Below, piece by piece: positions 1 to 13,540 of a stretch of 64,000 bases of DNA. The stretch is from contig JAJFZO010000896.1 of NCBI GenBank assembly GCA_021397835.1, positions 5,558,501 through 5,622,500 of the forward strand. Reading direction: 5' to 3'. The notes beneath the pieces were generated by a model. That model did not search any database. It was not told the DNA's origin and saw nothing but the letters and a program-made list of their open reading frames with translations. How positions within the stretch are numbered: position 1 is the first letter of the stretch; the number at the start of each line of letters is the position of its first letter. The stretch comes from Moringa oleifera (taxonomy: Eukaryota > Streptophyta > Magnoliopsida > Brassicales > Moringaceae). The position numbers were made by a program, and so were the translations under genes.

Positions 1-3000
1 ATGTCGACTCCAAAACAAAGGGAACTTGGAATACTACCTAGCTATTACTGTAGGGCAGTTGCTAGTGTCAGTAGACATTATTACCAACACTACGGGAATC
101 TTACGATGACATAATGATGGTTACTAGCATTGGGAGAGCTGAATGTCTATTGCTGGGAAATCACTCGCGCTAAGGTGCTTGCATTTAGAGAACCTTAGAA
201 CTGCCTAACAATTACTACGGTGTAGTTGCTAGTGTTGGTAGACACTAACGCTAGCATCGAGGGAGCCTAATGACGCCCCCATGATAGTTACTAGCATTGG
301 GAAAGCCCAACAACTATTATTAGTAAGTGTCTCATGCTGTTTAAGGCTAGTACAACACTAAGGGAGCTCAGCGATGACCCAGTGGCAATCACTAACACTA
401 GGAGACATCTATGTTGGACTCCCCCAGTGATAACCTAACGATAGTCACTAATGTAGGTACAAGAATCCAACAATGGTACAGTGGTAGTAGTTGGCATAGA
501 GAGAGCATAACAATTGCTACGAGGAAGTCCTTGGTGCTGATAAACTCTGACGTTAGCACAAGGGGAACCTATATATTACCTCCCTATTGTTGCAAGGTAA
601 TTACTGATGTCTATGGATGCTACTACCAACACTAGGGGAATCCTACAATGACCTAATAATGGTCGTTGGCATTAGGAGAGCCCAATGACTGTTGCTACAT
701 AGTCATTAGTGCTACGAAAGCTTAGTAATGACCCAACACAATCACTAGCACTCGTAAACATTGGTGCTATGGTTTTCCCTAACAGTAGCATAATGATAGT
801 GGCTGGCATAGGTAGGCATGAGGGTAAGCACTACAGGAACTCAATGATGGCTTAATAGGAGGAGGAAGCACTAAAAAAGCCTAATGACTGATGCAAGGCA
901 ATCGCTGATGCTAGTAGATGCTTACGCCAGCTTTGGAGGAACCCAACAACTGCCTAGCTAAGGTAATGAGATAGTTGTTGGTGCTGGTAGGTGCAATTGC
1001 CAACACATGGAGAATGTAGGGACTGTCTATCTATGTTAGTAGACTTCAATGCCAGCAAGAGAGAAGCCTTATAATGACCCATGATAGCCATTGGCATTGG
1101 GAGAGCCCAACGACTGGTGCTAAGCAATCATGGCCATTGGTGGAGGCCAATGATAGCACTAGGGGAGCTCAGCGATGATCTAGTGGTAGTTGCTAATGTC
1201 ACTAGACTTCTACGATAGGATCTCCTAGTGATGGCCATATGGTAGTCGCTGACATAAGTAAACATAAGGCAAAGTACTACAACGGTCCAACAATGACCTA
1301 GCAGCAATCGTTGGCATTAAGGAAGCCCATCGATGACTACAAAGAAGTCACTGGTGCTAGCAGACCTTGTGCCAACTTTGGGGGAACCCTACAACTGCCC
1401 AGCTATTGCTGAGAGGCAGTTGTCGGTGTTCTTAGAAATTGATGCTAACGCTAAGAGAACTTGGGAACTACCTAACAATTATTATAGGGCACTTATTAGT
1501 GTTGATTGACGCTTCTGCTACAGTAAAGGAGCCCTATGACAACCCTCTAACTGTCCCTAGCATCGATTACTATTCGGTAGTCATTGGCACTAGTAGACAC
1601 TAGCGCTAGCACTAGGGGAGCTTAGCAACAACTTAACGACAGCTGCTAATAAGGCCTATATCTGTACTAAGTTATCCCTGCGATGGCCCAATAGTAATCG
1701 TCGGCATAGGTAAATATGGGGACATCTACTAGTGGAGCCTAATGTTAGCCTAGCATTAATAGTTAGCATTGAGAAAGCCCAAAGATTGATTCGGGGAAGT
1801 GCTTAGTGCATGTAAATGCTGACACTAGCTTTAGGAGACCCAGTGATGACCTAATTACTTTTGCAGTGCACTTGTTGGTGTTGGTAAACGCTAAAGCTAA
1901 CACTGAAGGAGTCTAGAGATGACCTTATGGTAGTCGGTGGCATTAGGAATAGCCAATGACTAGTGCAAGGCAATTATTGACACTAGTAGATGTCAACATT
2001 AACACTAAGGGAGCTTAGCGATTACCTAATAATTGTTGCTAATATTAGTAGACACGAGCGCAAGCACTAAAGAAGCTCAATGATGGCCTAGCTATAGTAG
2101 TTAGCACTAAGAGAGCCCAATGTAGCTACATGGCAGTCGCTGGTGCTAGCAGACACTTGCGCCAACTTTGGGGGAACCTAACAACTATTTAGCTACTGCT
2201 ATACGGCAGTTGTGGGTGTTAACAGATGCTAATCCTAGCACTAGAGGAACCTAGGGATAGCCCAGCTATAGCAACGGGGTAGTTATTGGTATCAATAGAC
2301 GCTAGCAATAGTATCAATGTAGCCCAACGATGACTTCATGATGATTGTTGGCCTTGGAAAAGCCCAATGACGATAGTTGGGTAATTGTAGACATTAGTAG
2401 ATGCCGGTATTAATACTCGGAGGGCTTGGTGAAGACCTAACGGCAGTCACTTGTGCTAGTAGGCATCAGTGATGGGCTCCCTATGATGGCATAATGGTAC
2501 TTATTGGCATAGAGAGATGTGATGGTAAGTGCTAGAGGAGTGCAACGACGGCCACATGGAAGTCATGAGGAACCATCAGACTGCCTTGCTACTTTTGCGA
2601 TGCTATTGTTAGAGTCAATAGATGCTGATGCCAGCATTGTGGGAGCCTAACAATGACACCATAATAGCCTTTAATGTTGGGAGAGCCTAATGGCTAATGC
2701 AAAGCAGTCGCTGTAATCGGTAGATGATTGCACCAGCACAATAAAAGCTCAACGATAACCTAGTGATTGTTATTGGCGTTGTCCCCCAATGATGGCTTAG
2801 TGAAAATCGTTGGTGTAAGTGGATGCAAAAGCAAGTAGTGGAGAAGCCAAATAAAGGCCTAGTAGCACTAATAGGCGTTACGATAGCCTAATAGCTTTTA
2901 CAGGTAAGTCAATGGTGCTAATAGATGCTTATGCCAGCTTTAAGGTAATCTAACAACTTCTAAGCTATAGGTGTGGTGCAGTTGCGTGTGTTGGCAAATG

Positions 3001-3995
3001 ATGACACTAAAACAAAAAGAACCCAAGGATTGCCTTACTATTGCTACAAGGTAGCCACGGTGTCGATAGATGCTAGTGCTAGTACATAGGCAGCCCAACG
3101 ATGACCTAATGAATAGTAGGTAATGAGAGAGCCCAACGACTCCTATTGGGCAATTATTAATGCTAGCAGACATCTTCACTAAGTTTTCCCAATGATGGCA
3201 CTGTGGCAGTCGCTGGTGCCGATAAACATAAGAGGAAGAATTAAAGGAGCCAAACGACAGCCTAGCAATAGTGGTTGGCGTTCAGAGATCCTAATTACTG
3301 TTGTGGGGAAGTCATTACTGCTAATAGATGCTCATACCAGCTTTGGAGGAACATAACGACTGCCTAGCGACTTTTGTAGTGTAATTATTGGTGTGAGTAG
3401 ATGCCACTACCAGCATCAAGGGGGCTTAAAGATGACCTTGTGATAGTTATTGATGTTAAGAGAGCCCAAGGACTATTGCTCGGCAATCATTGATGCTTGT
3501 AGTTGCCAATGCCAACACTAAGGAAGCTCAATGATGACTTGGCGACAGTCACTAGCGCTACCAAACATTTATGCTGGGTTCCTACAATGATGGCCCAACA
3601 ATAATTGCTGGCATAAGTTGATGAGAGGGCAAGTACTAGAAAAGTCCAACGATGACCTAAAAGTAATTATTGGCGTTGGGAGAGCCAATAACTATTGCAG
3701 GGAAATCGTTGACACTAGCAAACTTGGCCTTGGGTTACCCTAGCGATGGTCCAATGGCAGTCATTAATAGTAGTTGGCGTTAGGAGAGCTTAATGATTAG
3801 CATAGGGAAGTCATTAATACTTGCCTAACTTTTAAGGAACCTAACGACTACCTTATTATTGTTATAGGGCAGTTATTTGTGTTGGTAGATGCCAGTGTTA
3901 ACATGAGAGGAACCTAAGGACTTCCCAACTGTTGCTGTTAGGTAGTTATTTGTATTGATAAACGTTAATGCTAACAATGAGGTAACCTAACGACA
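1..3995 (+). repeat. S1 satellite block, first copy
   Basis: This stretch holds degenerate S1 units and no gene. The modules recur with landmarks such as GGGAGAGCCCAACGAC, GGGGGAACCCAACGACTG and GTTGGTAGACGCTAGTG. It is collinear with 50595-54434: base 1 matches about base 50595, and the unusual string CAATCGGTAGAT near 2716 recurs near 53336. The block runs into S2 at about 3996. Sites that differ between copies are mostly C/T or G/A. Open frames here (up to 79 codons) are not conserved as frames between the copies. Nothing suggests transcription or coding. Confidence 0.85.
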
Positions 3996-6900
3996 GTTCC
4001 TTTAGCACACTTGCTAGGGAGTCTATCAAGAGATAACGATAAGGCTCTAGCTCGCATGAAGTGCCCATAACTTGGCTCGCGTTTATGCTCCAACCGCACT
4101 TTGGGCCTTCCACCCTTACAATGTCCATTAGGGGCACCGTGTCTTACCTTCCATGTCTATAGTGTTTACGATATGGCTCTTTTAGTACATTAGCTAGGCA
4201 GTCTCTTACGGGACAGCGACGGGAGTCTAGCCTACGTGGAATGCCCATGGCATGGCTAGCGCCTATTATGGCCGGATGTTAGGCCTTCCACTAATGCGAC
4301 CCTGTTAAAGGTAGTAGTGGCTTGCTTTTTGTGCCCAAGTTTCATGCAACACTCCCTTGCACGCAGGTTGGGTAGTCTATCAAGGGATAACGATGAGGGT
4401 CTGGCTTAAATAGGGTGCCCATGGCCTTGCTAGCACACTTAATACGACCGCATGTTGGGCCCTTAACCCATCACATGCCTTCTAGAGGTGGGTTTGGCTT
4501 TCCTCCCGTGCCCATGGTCAGTGTGATGTGGCTCCCTTGGCACCCTCGCTCGACAGTCCTTTGATGGACAACAACCAGAGTGTCGCTCATATGAGGCGCA
4601 AATGGCTTGGTTAGCATAACTACTATTGCCACACATTGGGTCATATGCCTATCTCGTGCTTTCAATTCCCATGTTCCACGCATACGACTCTGTTGGCACG
4701 CTCGTTAGGCAATCTATTGAGGGATGACGTTGAGGGTCGAGCTCGCTTAAGGTGCCCATGGCCTAGCTCGCATGCGTACTATGGTAGTCTATCAAACAAC
4801 AATAACGAGGGTCGGGCGCATATTAGGCGCCTATGACCTGGTAAGCGTGCTTAATGCGGTCGCACATTAGGCCCGTCACGCATTTCGTACCTTTTAAGGG
4901 TAGCCATTGCTTGCCTCTTGTTCCCATGTTCTGTGCAACGCAGATCCCTTGGCACGTTGTTGCATAGTCTATCAAGGGACGACATCAAGGGTTCAGCTCT
5001 TGTGAGGCTCCTATGGCTTAGCTGGCATGTATGCTGGGGCCGCACGTTGGGCCATCCACTAATGCTATACCTATAGGGTAGTCGTGAGTTACGTCCCGTG
5101 CCTATGGTTTGTGTAATGTTGCTAACTTTGCATGGTCATTGGGCAGTCTATTGATTGATAAAGATGAGAATTTAGCTCACATGGGGCGCCTATGCATTGG
5201 TTGGTGCACTTGTTGCAGCCACACATTGAGCCCTCCGCCCATCCCATAACTATTAAAAGTAACCCTGGCTTGCCTCTCATGCCCGTGTTTCATGTGACAT
5301 GACACCCTTAGCATGCTCACTAGGTAGTTTATTGGGGAATGGCAATGAAGTTATGCTCACATGGGGCATCCAGGGCCTGGCAACTGCACCTCCTGCACTC
5401 GTACGCTAGGCCTTCCACCCAAGCTACATCTAGCAAGGATAGCCATGGCTTATCACCCATGCCATGGTTTGTGCCACACGGCTCCCTTGCCATGCTCACT
5501 AGGGAGTCTACCGTGGGATAGTGAAAAAGGTCTAGCTCTCACGGGGCGCCCATGGCCTGGCTGGTGCTTTTACTCGAGCCACTCGTTAAGCCATCCATTT
5601 ATGTCGTTCCTGCTGTGGATAGCCACGGCATGCTTCTTGTGCCTATGGTTCAAGCGATGTGTGGCTCTCTTGGCATGCTCATTAGGTAATCTATCGAAGG
5701 ATAATGATGAGGATCTAGCTTGAGAAAGGCATCCATGGCTTAGTTAAAGCACTTGTTACGATCAGACGCTCGGCCTTTTTCCCATGTAGTGCCTCTTGGT
5801 GGCAGTTGTGGCTTGCCTCCCATGCCCATGATCGACATGATACAAGTTCCTTACCACACTTGCTGGAAAGTTTCTCAAGGGACACCTTAAAGGTCTGGCC
5901 TGTGTGGGGTGACTATGGTATGGCTGGTGCTAGTTGTGGTTGCATGTTAGGATTTCCACCTATGCAATGCCAGTTTAGGGTAGTAGTGGCTTGCCATTCA
6001 TGCCAAAGCTTTCATGCGATGTGACTCTAATGGCATATAGGCCAAGCAGTCTATCGAGTTATATTCACAAGAGTCTGGCTCGAGTGAAACCTCCATGGCT
6101 TAGCAAGCGTGCTTGTTGCGGCCGCATGTTGGTCCCTTCGCCTATCACTTGCCTTCTAGAAGCAGGTGTGGCTTGCCTATCGTGGCCATGGTCTATGCGA
6201 CGTAGCTCCTTTGGTATGCTCGCTGGGCAATCTACTGAGTTACAGCGATGACGGTCTTACTAGCATTAACCGCCCATGGCCTTTTTGGCACGCCTTTTAC
6301 AGCCGCACGCTAGGCCTTTCGCCCATCCCGTACCATTTTGGGGGAGCTATGGTTTGCATATCATGCCCATGTTCTATGCAACGTGGCTCTCTTGGCATGC
6401 TCATGAGGTAGTCTATCCAGGCACAACATTGAGGATCTGGCTCCCTTGGGGCTCCCATGGCTTAGTTGGCACATGTGCCATGGCCACAAACTATGCCTTC
6501 CACCCATGCGATGCCTACTAGGGGTAAACGGTAATTGCACCCCAAGCCCATTGTCTGTGCAATGTGGCTTCCTTCGCATTTTCGATGGGCAGTCCATCCA
6601 GTGATAGCTTGCATTGGGCTCTCATGACCTAGCAGGCATGCTCCTTACGACTGCATGTTGGGCCCAACAAGGTCCCTTGGCACACTCACTTGGGATTCTG
6701 TTAAGGGACAGCATCGAGGGTTTAGCTCACGTGGGGCACCCATGGCTTGGCTGGCGAGCCTGCTACGGCTGCACACTGGGCCTTCCACCCAAGCTATGCC
6801 TATTAGGGATAGCCATGGCTAACCTTTTATTCCCATGGCCAGTGGGATGCAGCACCCTTGGCACGCTCACTAGGGACTATATTGATGGACAATGACAATG

Positions 6901-8078
6901 ATCTAGTTAGAGTGGGGTGCCCATGGCCTGGCTAGTGCTCATGTTACAGTGGCACGCTAAGCCTTTTGCCTTTGTAATGCGTGCTAATGGCAGTTTTGCT
7001 TACCTCCCGTGCTTATGGTTAGTGCGACATGGCTCCTATAGCTCACTCGCTAAGCAGTCTATGGAAGGACAACGATGAAAGTCTAGCTCGCGCAGGGTAC
7101 CTATGACCATATTGGTGTGGACACTGGACCTTCGACCCATGCTGTATATGTAAGAAGCAACTAGGACTTGCTCTCCTTCGTATGGTCCATGCAGCATGGC
7201 TTCCTTGGCATGCTCGTAAGGTAGTTTATCGAGAGATAGCGATGAGGGTCTACCTCATTTAAGGCGCCCATGGCCTCATTGGCGAGCTTGTGCGACCACA
7301 TGCTAGGCCTTCAGCTCATGCTATGCTTATTGGGGTTAGCTGTGTGTGACCTCTCATGCCCATGGTCTGTGGGATGCGGCTTACTTGGCACCTCTCACTG
7401 GCTAACGTGCATATTGGGGCCACATGTTGGGCCTTCTGCCCCTATAGTGTTTGCTAGTGGCAGTTGTTACTTGCCTTCCAAGCCCATGATCCATGCGATG
7501 AGGCTCTCATAGTTCACTCACTGGGTAGTCTATCAAGGGACAGCATGAGGGTCTTGCCCATATGGGTCATTCTTGGTATGGCTAGCGAGTTTATTACTGC
7601 TACATGTTTGGCCTTCAACCCATGCCTTACCGGCAGAGACTAGCCGTGATTTACCTCACATGCCCAAGTTCTGTGTGACATGGCTCCTTTAGCACGTTGG
7701 CTGGGCAGTCTGTTGACAAACAGTGATGACGGTCTCACTCATGTTAGGTGCCCATGCCCTGGTTGGTGCGCCTGATGCAGCTGCTTAGTAAGCCTTCTGC
7801 CCATGCCATGCCCATTGGGGGTAATCGTGGCTTGCTTCTCGTGGCCATTTTCCATGCCATAATGATCTCTTGGCATGCTTACTAGTAGCCCATCAAAGGA
7901 CAACAACAAGCATTTGGCCCACATAGGCTGCCGATGGCCTAGCTGACACCCTAACTACGATCGCACTCTAGGCCTTCCATTCAAGTTGTGCCTACCGTTG
8001 GGCTCTTATGGCTAGGCTAGCATGCCTACTGCGGCCGCACATTGGGCCTTCCACCCATGCTGCACTTGTTGGGGGTAG
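3996..8078 (+). repeat. S2 satellite block A, about 22 monomers of 181 bp
   Basis: This is a tandem array of about 181-bp monomers, all in one orientation. Each monomer reads roughly GGCTCCCTTGGCACGCTCGC, then GGGCAGTCTATCGAGGGA, GGGGCGCCCATGGCCTGGCT, a GCGGCCGCA-like step, GTTGGGCCTTCCACCCATGC and GTGGCTTGCCTCCCGTGCCC. Successive CTCCCTTGG landmarks near 5481, 5663, 5846, 6021, 6204 and 6385 are 175-183 bp apart. The 5' edge starts inside the CTCCCTTGG step, as in block D. The 3' edge passes into S1 at TTGGGGGTAGT near 8078. The array is easily read as protein over 60-120 codons because stops are rare in some frames, but 181 is not a multiple of 3, so the frame rotates at each monomer. Confidence 0.87.
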
Positions 8079-11000
8079 TTGCTAATGTAAGCAAATGCTA
8101 ATGCTAGCAACGACGAGTAAACGCTAATGCTAGCAACGGAAGAGCTGAGCAATAACTAATGACTGTTGTTAGTGTTGGGAGAGCCAAACGGCTACTACTG
8201 TGCAATTGTTAATGCTAGCAAACATTTGCACTAGGTTACACTAAAGATAGCCCAACGGTAGTAGATGGTGCAGGTAGGCACGAGGGCAGGCACTAAAAAA
8301 GCCTAAAGATGGCCTAATAGCACTAATTGGTGCTAGTAGAGCTGAACAACTATTACGAGAAAGTCGGTGGTGATGGCATACGCTGAAAACAGCTTCAAGG
8401 GAACCCAATGGTATCTCATGTACTGCTTCGAGGCAATTGTTGGCATTGACAAACGCTAGCACTAGCACTAAAGGAACCCAATGACTATCCAACTATTACT
8501 GTGTCATAGTGGGTGGTGTCGGTAAATGTTAGTGCTAGCAGTAAGGGAGCCTAACTACGACCCAATGACAGTCGATGGCGCTAAAGAAGCCCAATAACTA
8601 CAACTAGACAATCATTGACGTCGGTAAACATCTTTATTGGGTTGCCCCAACGATGGCCCTATGGTCATCGTAGGTATAGGTAGATGAGAGGGCAAGCACT
8701 AGAGGAGACCAACGATGGCCTAATAGCGCTGGTGGCCTAATGACAATTACAGGGAAGTTGCCAGTGCTGGTAAATGCTCGTGTTAACTTTAAAGGAACCC
8801 AATAACTACCTAGCTACTATTCAAAACAGTTATCACACACTAGCGTTAGCATTAAGGGAACCTAGGAACTGCTCACCTATTGTAGTGGGGTGGTGGTAGG
8901 AGTTGGTAGACATTAGTGCTAGCATCAAGGAACCTTAGCGATGACCCCATCATAAATGCTAGCGTTGAGAAAGCCCAACGACTATTTTTAGGAAGTCATT
9001 GACACTTGTGGATGCTAGTGCCAGCATTAAGGGAGCTAAATGAAAACTTAACTTTATAGGAATCATTAACTTCCTTACTGCAGTTGTAGTCTAGTTGTCG
9101 ATGTTGGTAGATGCTAGCATCGCACTAGAGGCACCCAAGGACCACACCGCTATTGCTGCAAGACAGTTTCTAATGTTGATAGATGCTAGTGCTAGCACCG
9201 AGGTAGTCTAGTCAAAACCCAATGATAGTTGCAGGCGTTGGGAGAGCCCTAAGACTGTTGTTAGGCAGTCACTAACGTTGGTAGATATCTGCATTGGGTT
9301 GCCCCAATGATGACCCAATGGTAGTTATTGGAGCAAAAAGGTGCAAGGGCAAGCACTAGAGCATCCCAACGACGGCTTAGCAATAGTAATTGGCATAGGG
9401 AAGGCCTAACGACAATTGCGAGGAAGTTGCTTGTGCGGGCAGATGCTTACACTAACTTTAAAAGAACCTAATGACTGCCCAGTAACTTCTGCGGTGCAGT
9501 TACTGGCATCGGCAGATGCAAGTGCCAGCATTAGGGGAGCCTAAAAACATCTCAGTGGTAACTGTTGGCGTTAGAAAAGCCTAATGACTATTGCTGGGTA
9601 GTTGCTGACGTAGGTGGATGCCAACGCCTGCACAAGGGGAACATAACGACGATCCAATGGTAGCCACTAGCACTGGCAGACATTTACTCTGGGTATCCTA
9701 GCAATAGCCCAATGACAATCGCTAGCATACGTAGACACGAGGGCAAGTACTAAAGGACCTCAACGATGGCCTTGTAGTGGTGGTTAGAATTGAGGGAGCA
9801 TAATGACTATTGCATGGCAGTTGCTCATACTCGTAGATGCTTGCGCTAGCTTTGAGGGAACCCCATGATTGCCTAGCTAATGCAACAGGGCAATTGCTAG
9901 AGCTAGTAGATGTTATTGCCAGTACTAAGGGAACCAAGGAATTATGCAGTCATTGCTTTGAGGTAATAGTTAGTATTACTAAACACTAACGCAAGCATCG
10001 ATGGAGCCCATTAACAACCCTATGATCGTCACTGGCATAAGAATAGCCCAACGATTGCTACTGGGTAGTCCTTAATGCTGGTAGATGCTAGTGGCTGTAC
10101 TAAGGGATGTCAGCGATGACCCAACAACATTTGTTGGCATAGGCCAAACATCTATGCTGGGTTCCCCTTGCGATGGCCAGTGGTAGTCGCTTGCATCATA
10201 GATGCAACAGTAACTACTAATTGAGCCCAACAACAGCCTAACAGCTGTAGTTAGCATTACGAGAGCCAATGATGACTACGAGGGATTTTTTAGAGCTGGC
10301 TAAAGCTCATACCAGGCTTGGGGGAACTCAACGACTGGCCAGTTATTTTTGCGATATCGTCACACGTCTTTTTAAATGCTAGTGTTGGCAGTAAAGGAGC
10401 CCAATGATGACCTCGTCATAGTAGGTGGTGTTAGAAGAGCCCAATAACTACTGCTGGGCAATCATTAACATCAACAAATGGTAACGCTAGCACTAGAGCA
10501 CCTCAGCAATTACTTAGCAATCATCGCTAGCGCTAGCAGACATCAGTAGTAGGTTCTCTTAGTGATGGGCTAGCAAAAGTCACTAGCGCAGGTAGACACG
10601 AGGGCAAGCACTAGAGGAGCCTGACAATGACTTAATAATAGTAGTAGGCATTAGGATAGCCCAACAACTTCTGTGGTGACATTACTCATGCTGGCAAACA
10701 CTAGCATTAGCTTTAAGGGAACCCAATGACTACCTAATTATTGTTGCATGATGGTTATAAGTATTGGTAGACGCTGACGCTAGCACTAAGGGAACTTAAG
10801 GACTGCCTCGTTATTACTGCAGGGAAATTACTAATGTCGATAGATGCTAGTGTTAGCATCGGGCTAGCCCCCTAATAACCCAATAAGAGTCGCACGTGTC
10901 AGTAAAGCCCTACGACTCTTATTAGGTAATCGCTGATGCTCGCAAACATCTTTCACTAGGTTGCCTCAGCGATGGCTCCATCATAGTCACTAGTGCAGGA

Positions 11001-13540
11001 AGACAAAAAGCGAGCACTAGAAGAACCTAACGATGGCCTTGTAGTGGTAGTTGGCATTGAGAGAGCCCAACGACGGCCTTGCAGTAGTAGTTGGCATTGA
11101 GAGAACCCAACGACTATTGTAAGGAAGTCGCTTATACTAGCTGCTTCTTGTGCTAGTTTTGGGCGAACCCAAAAGACTACCTAGTTACTTTTAAGGTGCA
11201 ACTGTTATGTTGGTAGATGCCAGTGCTAATATCGAGGAAGCCTAATGACGACCTCATGATAATTGTTAGCATTGGGAGAGGCCAACGACTCTTGTTGGGT
11301 AGTCGTTGATACTAGTAGATGCCAGTGCAAGCACTAGGTGAGATTAGCGATGAACAAACAATAGTCACTGGCAGTAATAGACAATTGCCTTAAGTACCCC
11401 AATGATGGCCCAACGGTAATCACTGGTGCAAGTAAACTCGAGGGTAAGCACCAAGGGACCTCAACGATGGCCTAGTAGTACCTATTAGATTAGGAGAGCC
11501 TAATGACTTCTGAGGGGCAGTCACTGGCGTTTGCAGATGCTCGTGCTAACTTTGGGGGAACCTAACAATCGCCTAGCTACTATTGTAAGGTAATTACTGA
11601 TGTTAGTAGATGCCAAAACCTACATTAAAGGAACTTAGGGGCTGCCCAGCTATTGTTGCATGGTAGTTTTTGGTAGCAGTAGATGTTAGTGCTAGCATTA
11701 GGGGGCCAAGCAATGACAATATGATGGTCGGTGGCATAAAGAGAGCCCAATGATTATAACTGGGCGGTCATTTACATTAGTAGAAGTAAGTGCTAGCACT
11801 AGGAAATCTTAGCGATGACTTAACAACACTCGTTAGAGCTGGTCAACATCTGTGCTGGGTTCTACTAATGATGGCCCGACGACAATTGCTTATGTAGGCA
11901 GACACGACTATAAGCACTGGACGAGCCCAACGATAACCTACCATTGATAGTTGGCATTGGGAGAGCCCTACGACGACTGCAGGGGAATTTGCTAGTGCAA
12001 ATAGACGTTTGCGTTAGCTTCACAAGAACCTAACGACTGCCCAGCTTTTTTACAGCATAGTTACTGAAGTCAATAGACGCTAGTACCAATACCGGGGGAT
12101 CCCAATGACGACACCGTGATAGTCACTGGCATTGGGAGAGCCCAATAATTATTGCTGAGTAATCACTAAGATTGGTAGATGGCAGCGCTAGCACTGGAGT
12201 AACTCAACAACGACCTAGCGATAATTATTGGCATTAGTAGATATCAACACTGGGTTCTCCTAGTGATGGCCTAGCTGCTATCGCTGGTGTGTGTAAACAC
12301 AAGGGCAAGCATTAGAGGGGTCAAATAATGGCTAGTAATAGTAGTGAGCACTAGCAGAGCCTAACAACTTATGTGAGCATGTCGCTGGTGCTAGTGAATA
12401 TTTGCACCAGCTTTGGAGAAACCCAATGACTGCCACCTATTGTTATGAGGTAGTTAGAAGTGTTGGCAGACGTCGGCACTAGCATTAGAGGAACCCAAGG
12501 ACTGCCTAGCCACTATTGCGGGGTAGTTACTAGTGTCAATAGCCAGTAGTGCTAGCATTAGGGGAGCCCAGCGACAACCTAATTATAGTTACTCATGTTG
12601 GGAGAGCTTAGCAACTGCTATTGGATGACTGCAGATGCTGGTAAATGCTAGTGCTAGCACTAGCGGAGCGCAGCGATGACCCAATGGTTGGCGCTGATGC
12701 TGCCAAACATATGCATTAGGTAGCCCTGGCAATGATCCAATGACAATCATTGGGACAAGTAAATGTGAGCATAAGCATTAGACGAGCCCAACAATGGCCT
12801 AAAAGTTATGTTTGGCACTGAGAGAGCCTAACAGCAACTACAAAGAAGTCGCTAGTGTTGGCAAATGCTCACACCAACTTTGGGGGAACCTAACGACTGC
12901 CCAACTATAGTTGTAAGGCAGTCACTAGTGTTGGTTTACATCGGCCCCACCATTAGGGGAACTAAAGGACTTTTTAGCAATTAGAAGAGCCCAATAATTG
13001 CTCTTGAAGAGTCACTAGCATTGGTAGAGGCCAGCACTAACACTAAAGGAGCCCAGCAATGATGAACCGAAGATAGCCCTAAGTGTTGGGAGACCTCAAT
13101 AATTGTAGCTATGCAGTCGTTATCTTTGGTTGCAGCCAGCACCACTACTGGAAAAGCTCAGCAATGACCCAAAAACACTCATTGACGCTAGCAGACAATT
13201 ACTTTAGTTCCCTCAGTGATGGTCTAGTGACTATTGCTAGTATATGTAGATGTAAGGGCAAGCATTAGAAGAGCCTAATGATAGCTTAATAGTAGTAGTT
13301 AGCATTTAAAAAGCCAAATGATTATTGCAAGATAGTTGTTGGAGCTAGCAAATATTAACGCCAGCTTTTGGGGAACCTAACGACTGTCTAGCTACTGCTA
13401 TGGGGTACATGGTAGTGTTGGCACACGCAGGCACCAACACTGGGGGAACCTAAGGATTACCAAGCTATTAATGCGAAAAAGTTATTGGTGTTAGTAGACA
13501 TTAGTGCCATCATTGGAAGAACCCAACGTTAACCTTGTAG
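8079..13540 (+). repeat. S1 satellite block after S2 block A
   Basis: This block holds S1 units and no gene. It is collinear with 58082-63410 and, more loosely, with 42869-49370. A unit-sized stretch at about 8935-9405 is absent from the 58082 copy. The string GGAATCATTAACTTCC at 9059 marks an S1 variant also present at 29663, 31590, 34079 and 43818. A 40-bp module is doubled at 11031-11110. The site at about 11877-11893 corresponds to the position filled by plastid DNA in the paralogue near 46555. Confidence 0.83.
11031..11110 (+). repeat. 40-bp S1 module doubled in tandem
   Basis: The 40-bp module beginning CGATGGCCTTGTAGTGGTAG at 11031 is followed directly by CGACGGCCTTGCAGTAGTAG at 11071. 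The two copies differ only at a few sites, mainly C/T or A/G. Other S1 units have one copy at this place. It is a young local slippage or unequal-exchange product inside the older array. Confidence 0.8.

Noticed and set aside
5361..5723. 120-codon open frame, the longest in the window
   Set aside because: It lies wholly in S2 block A, spans two monomers in rotating frames, is not kept in the collinear block D, and shows no recognisable domain.
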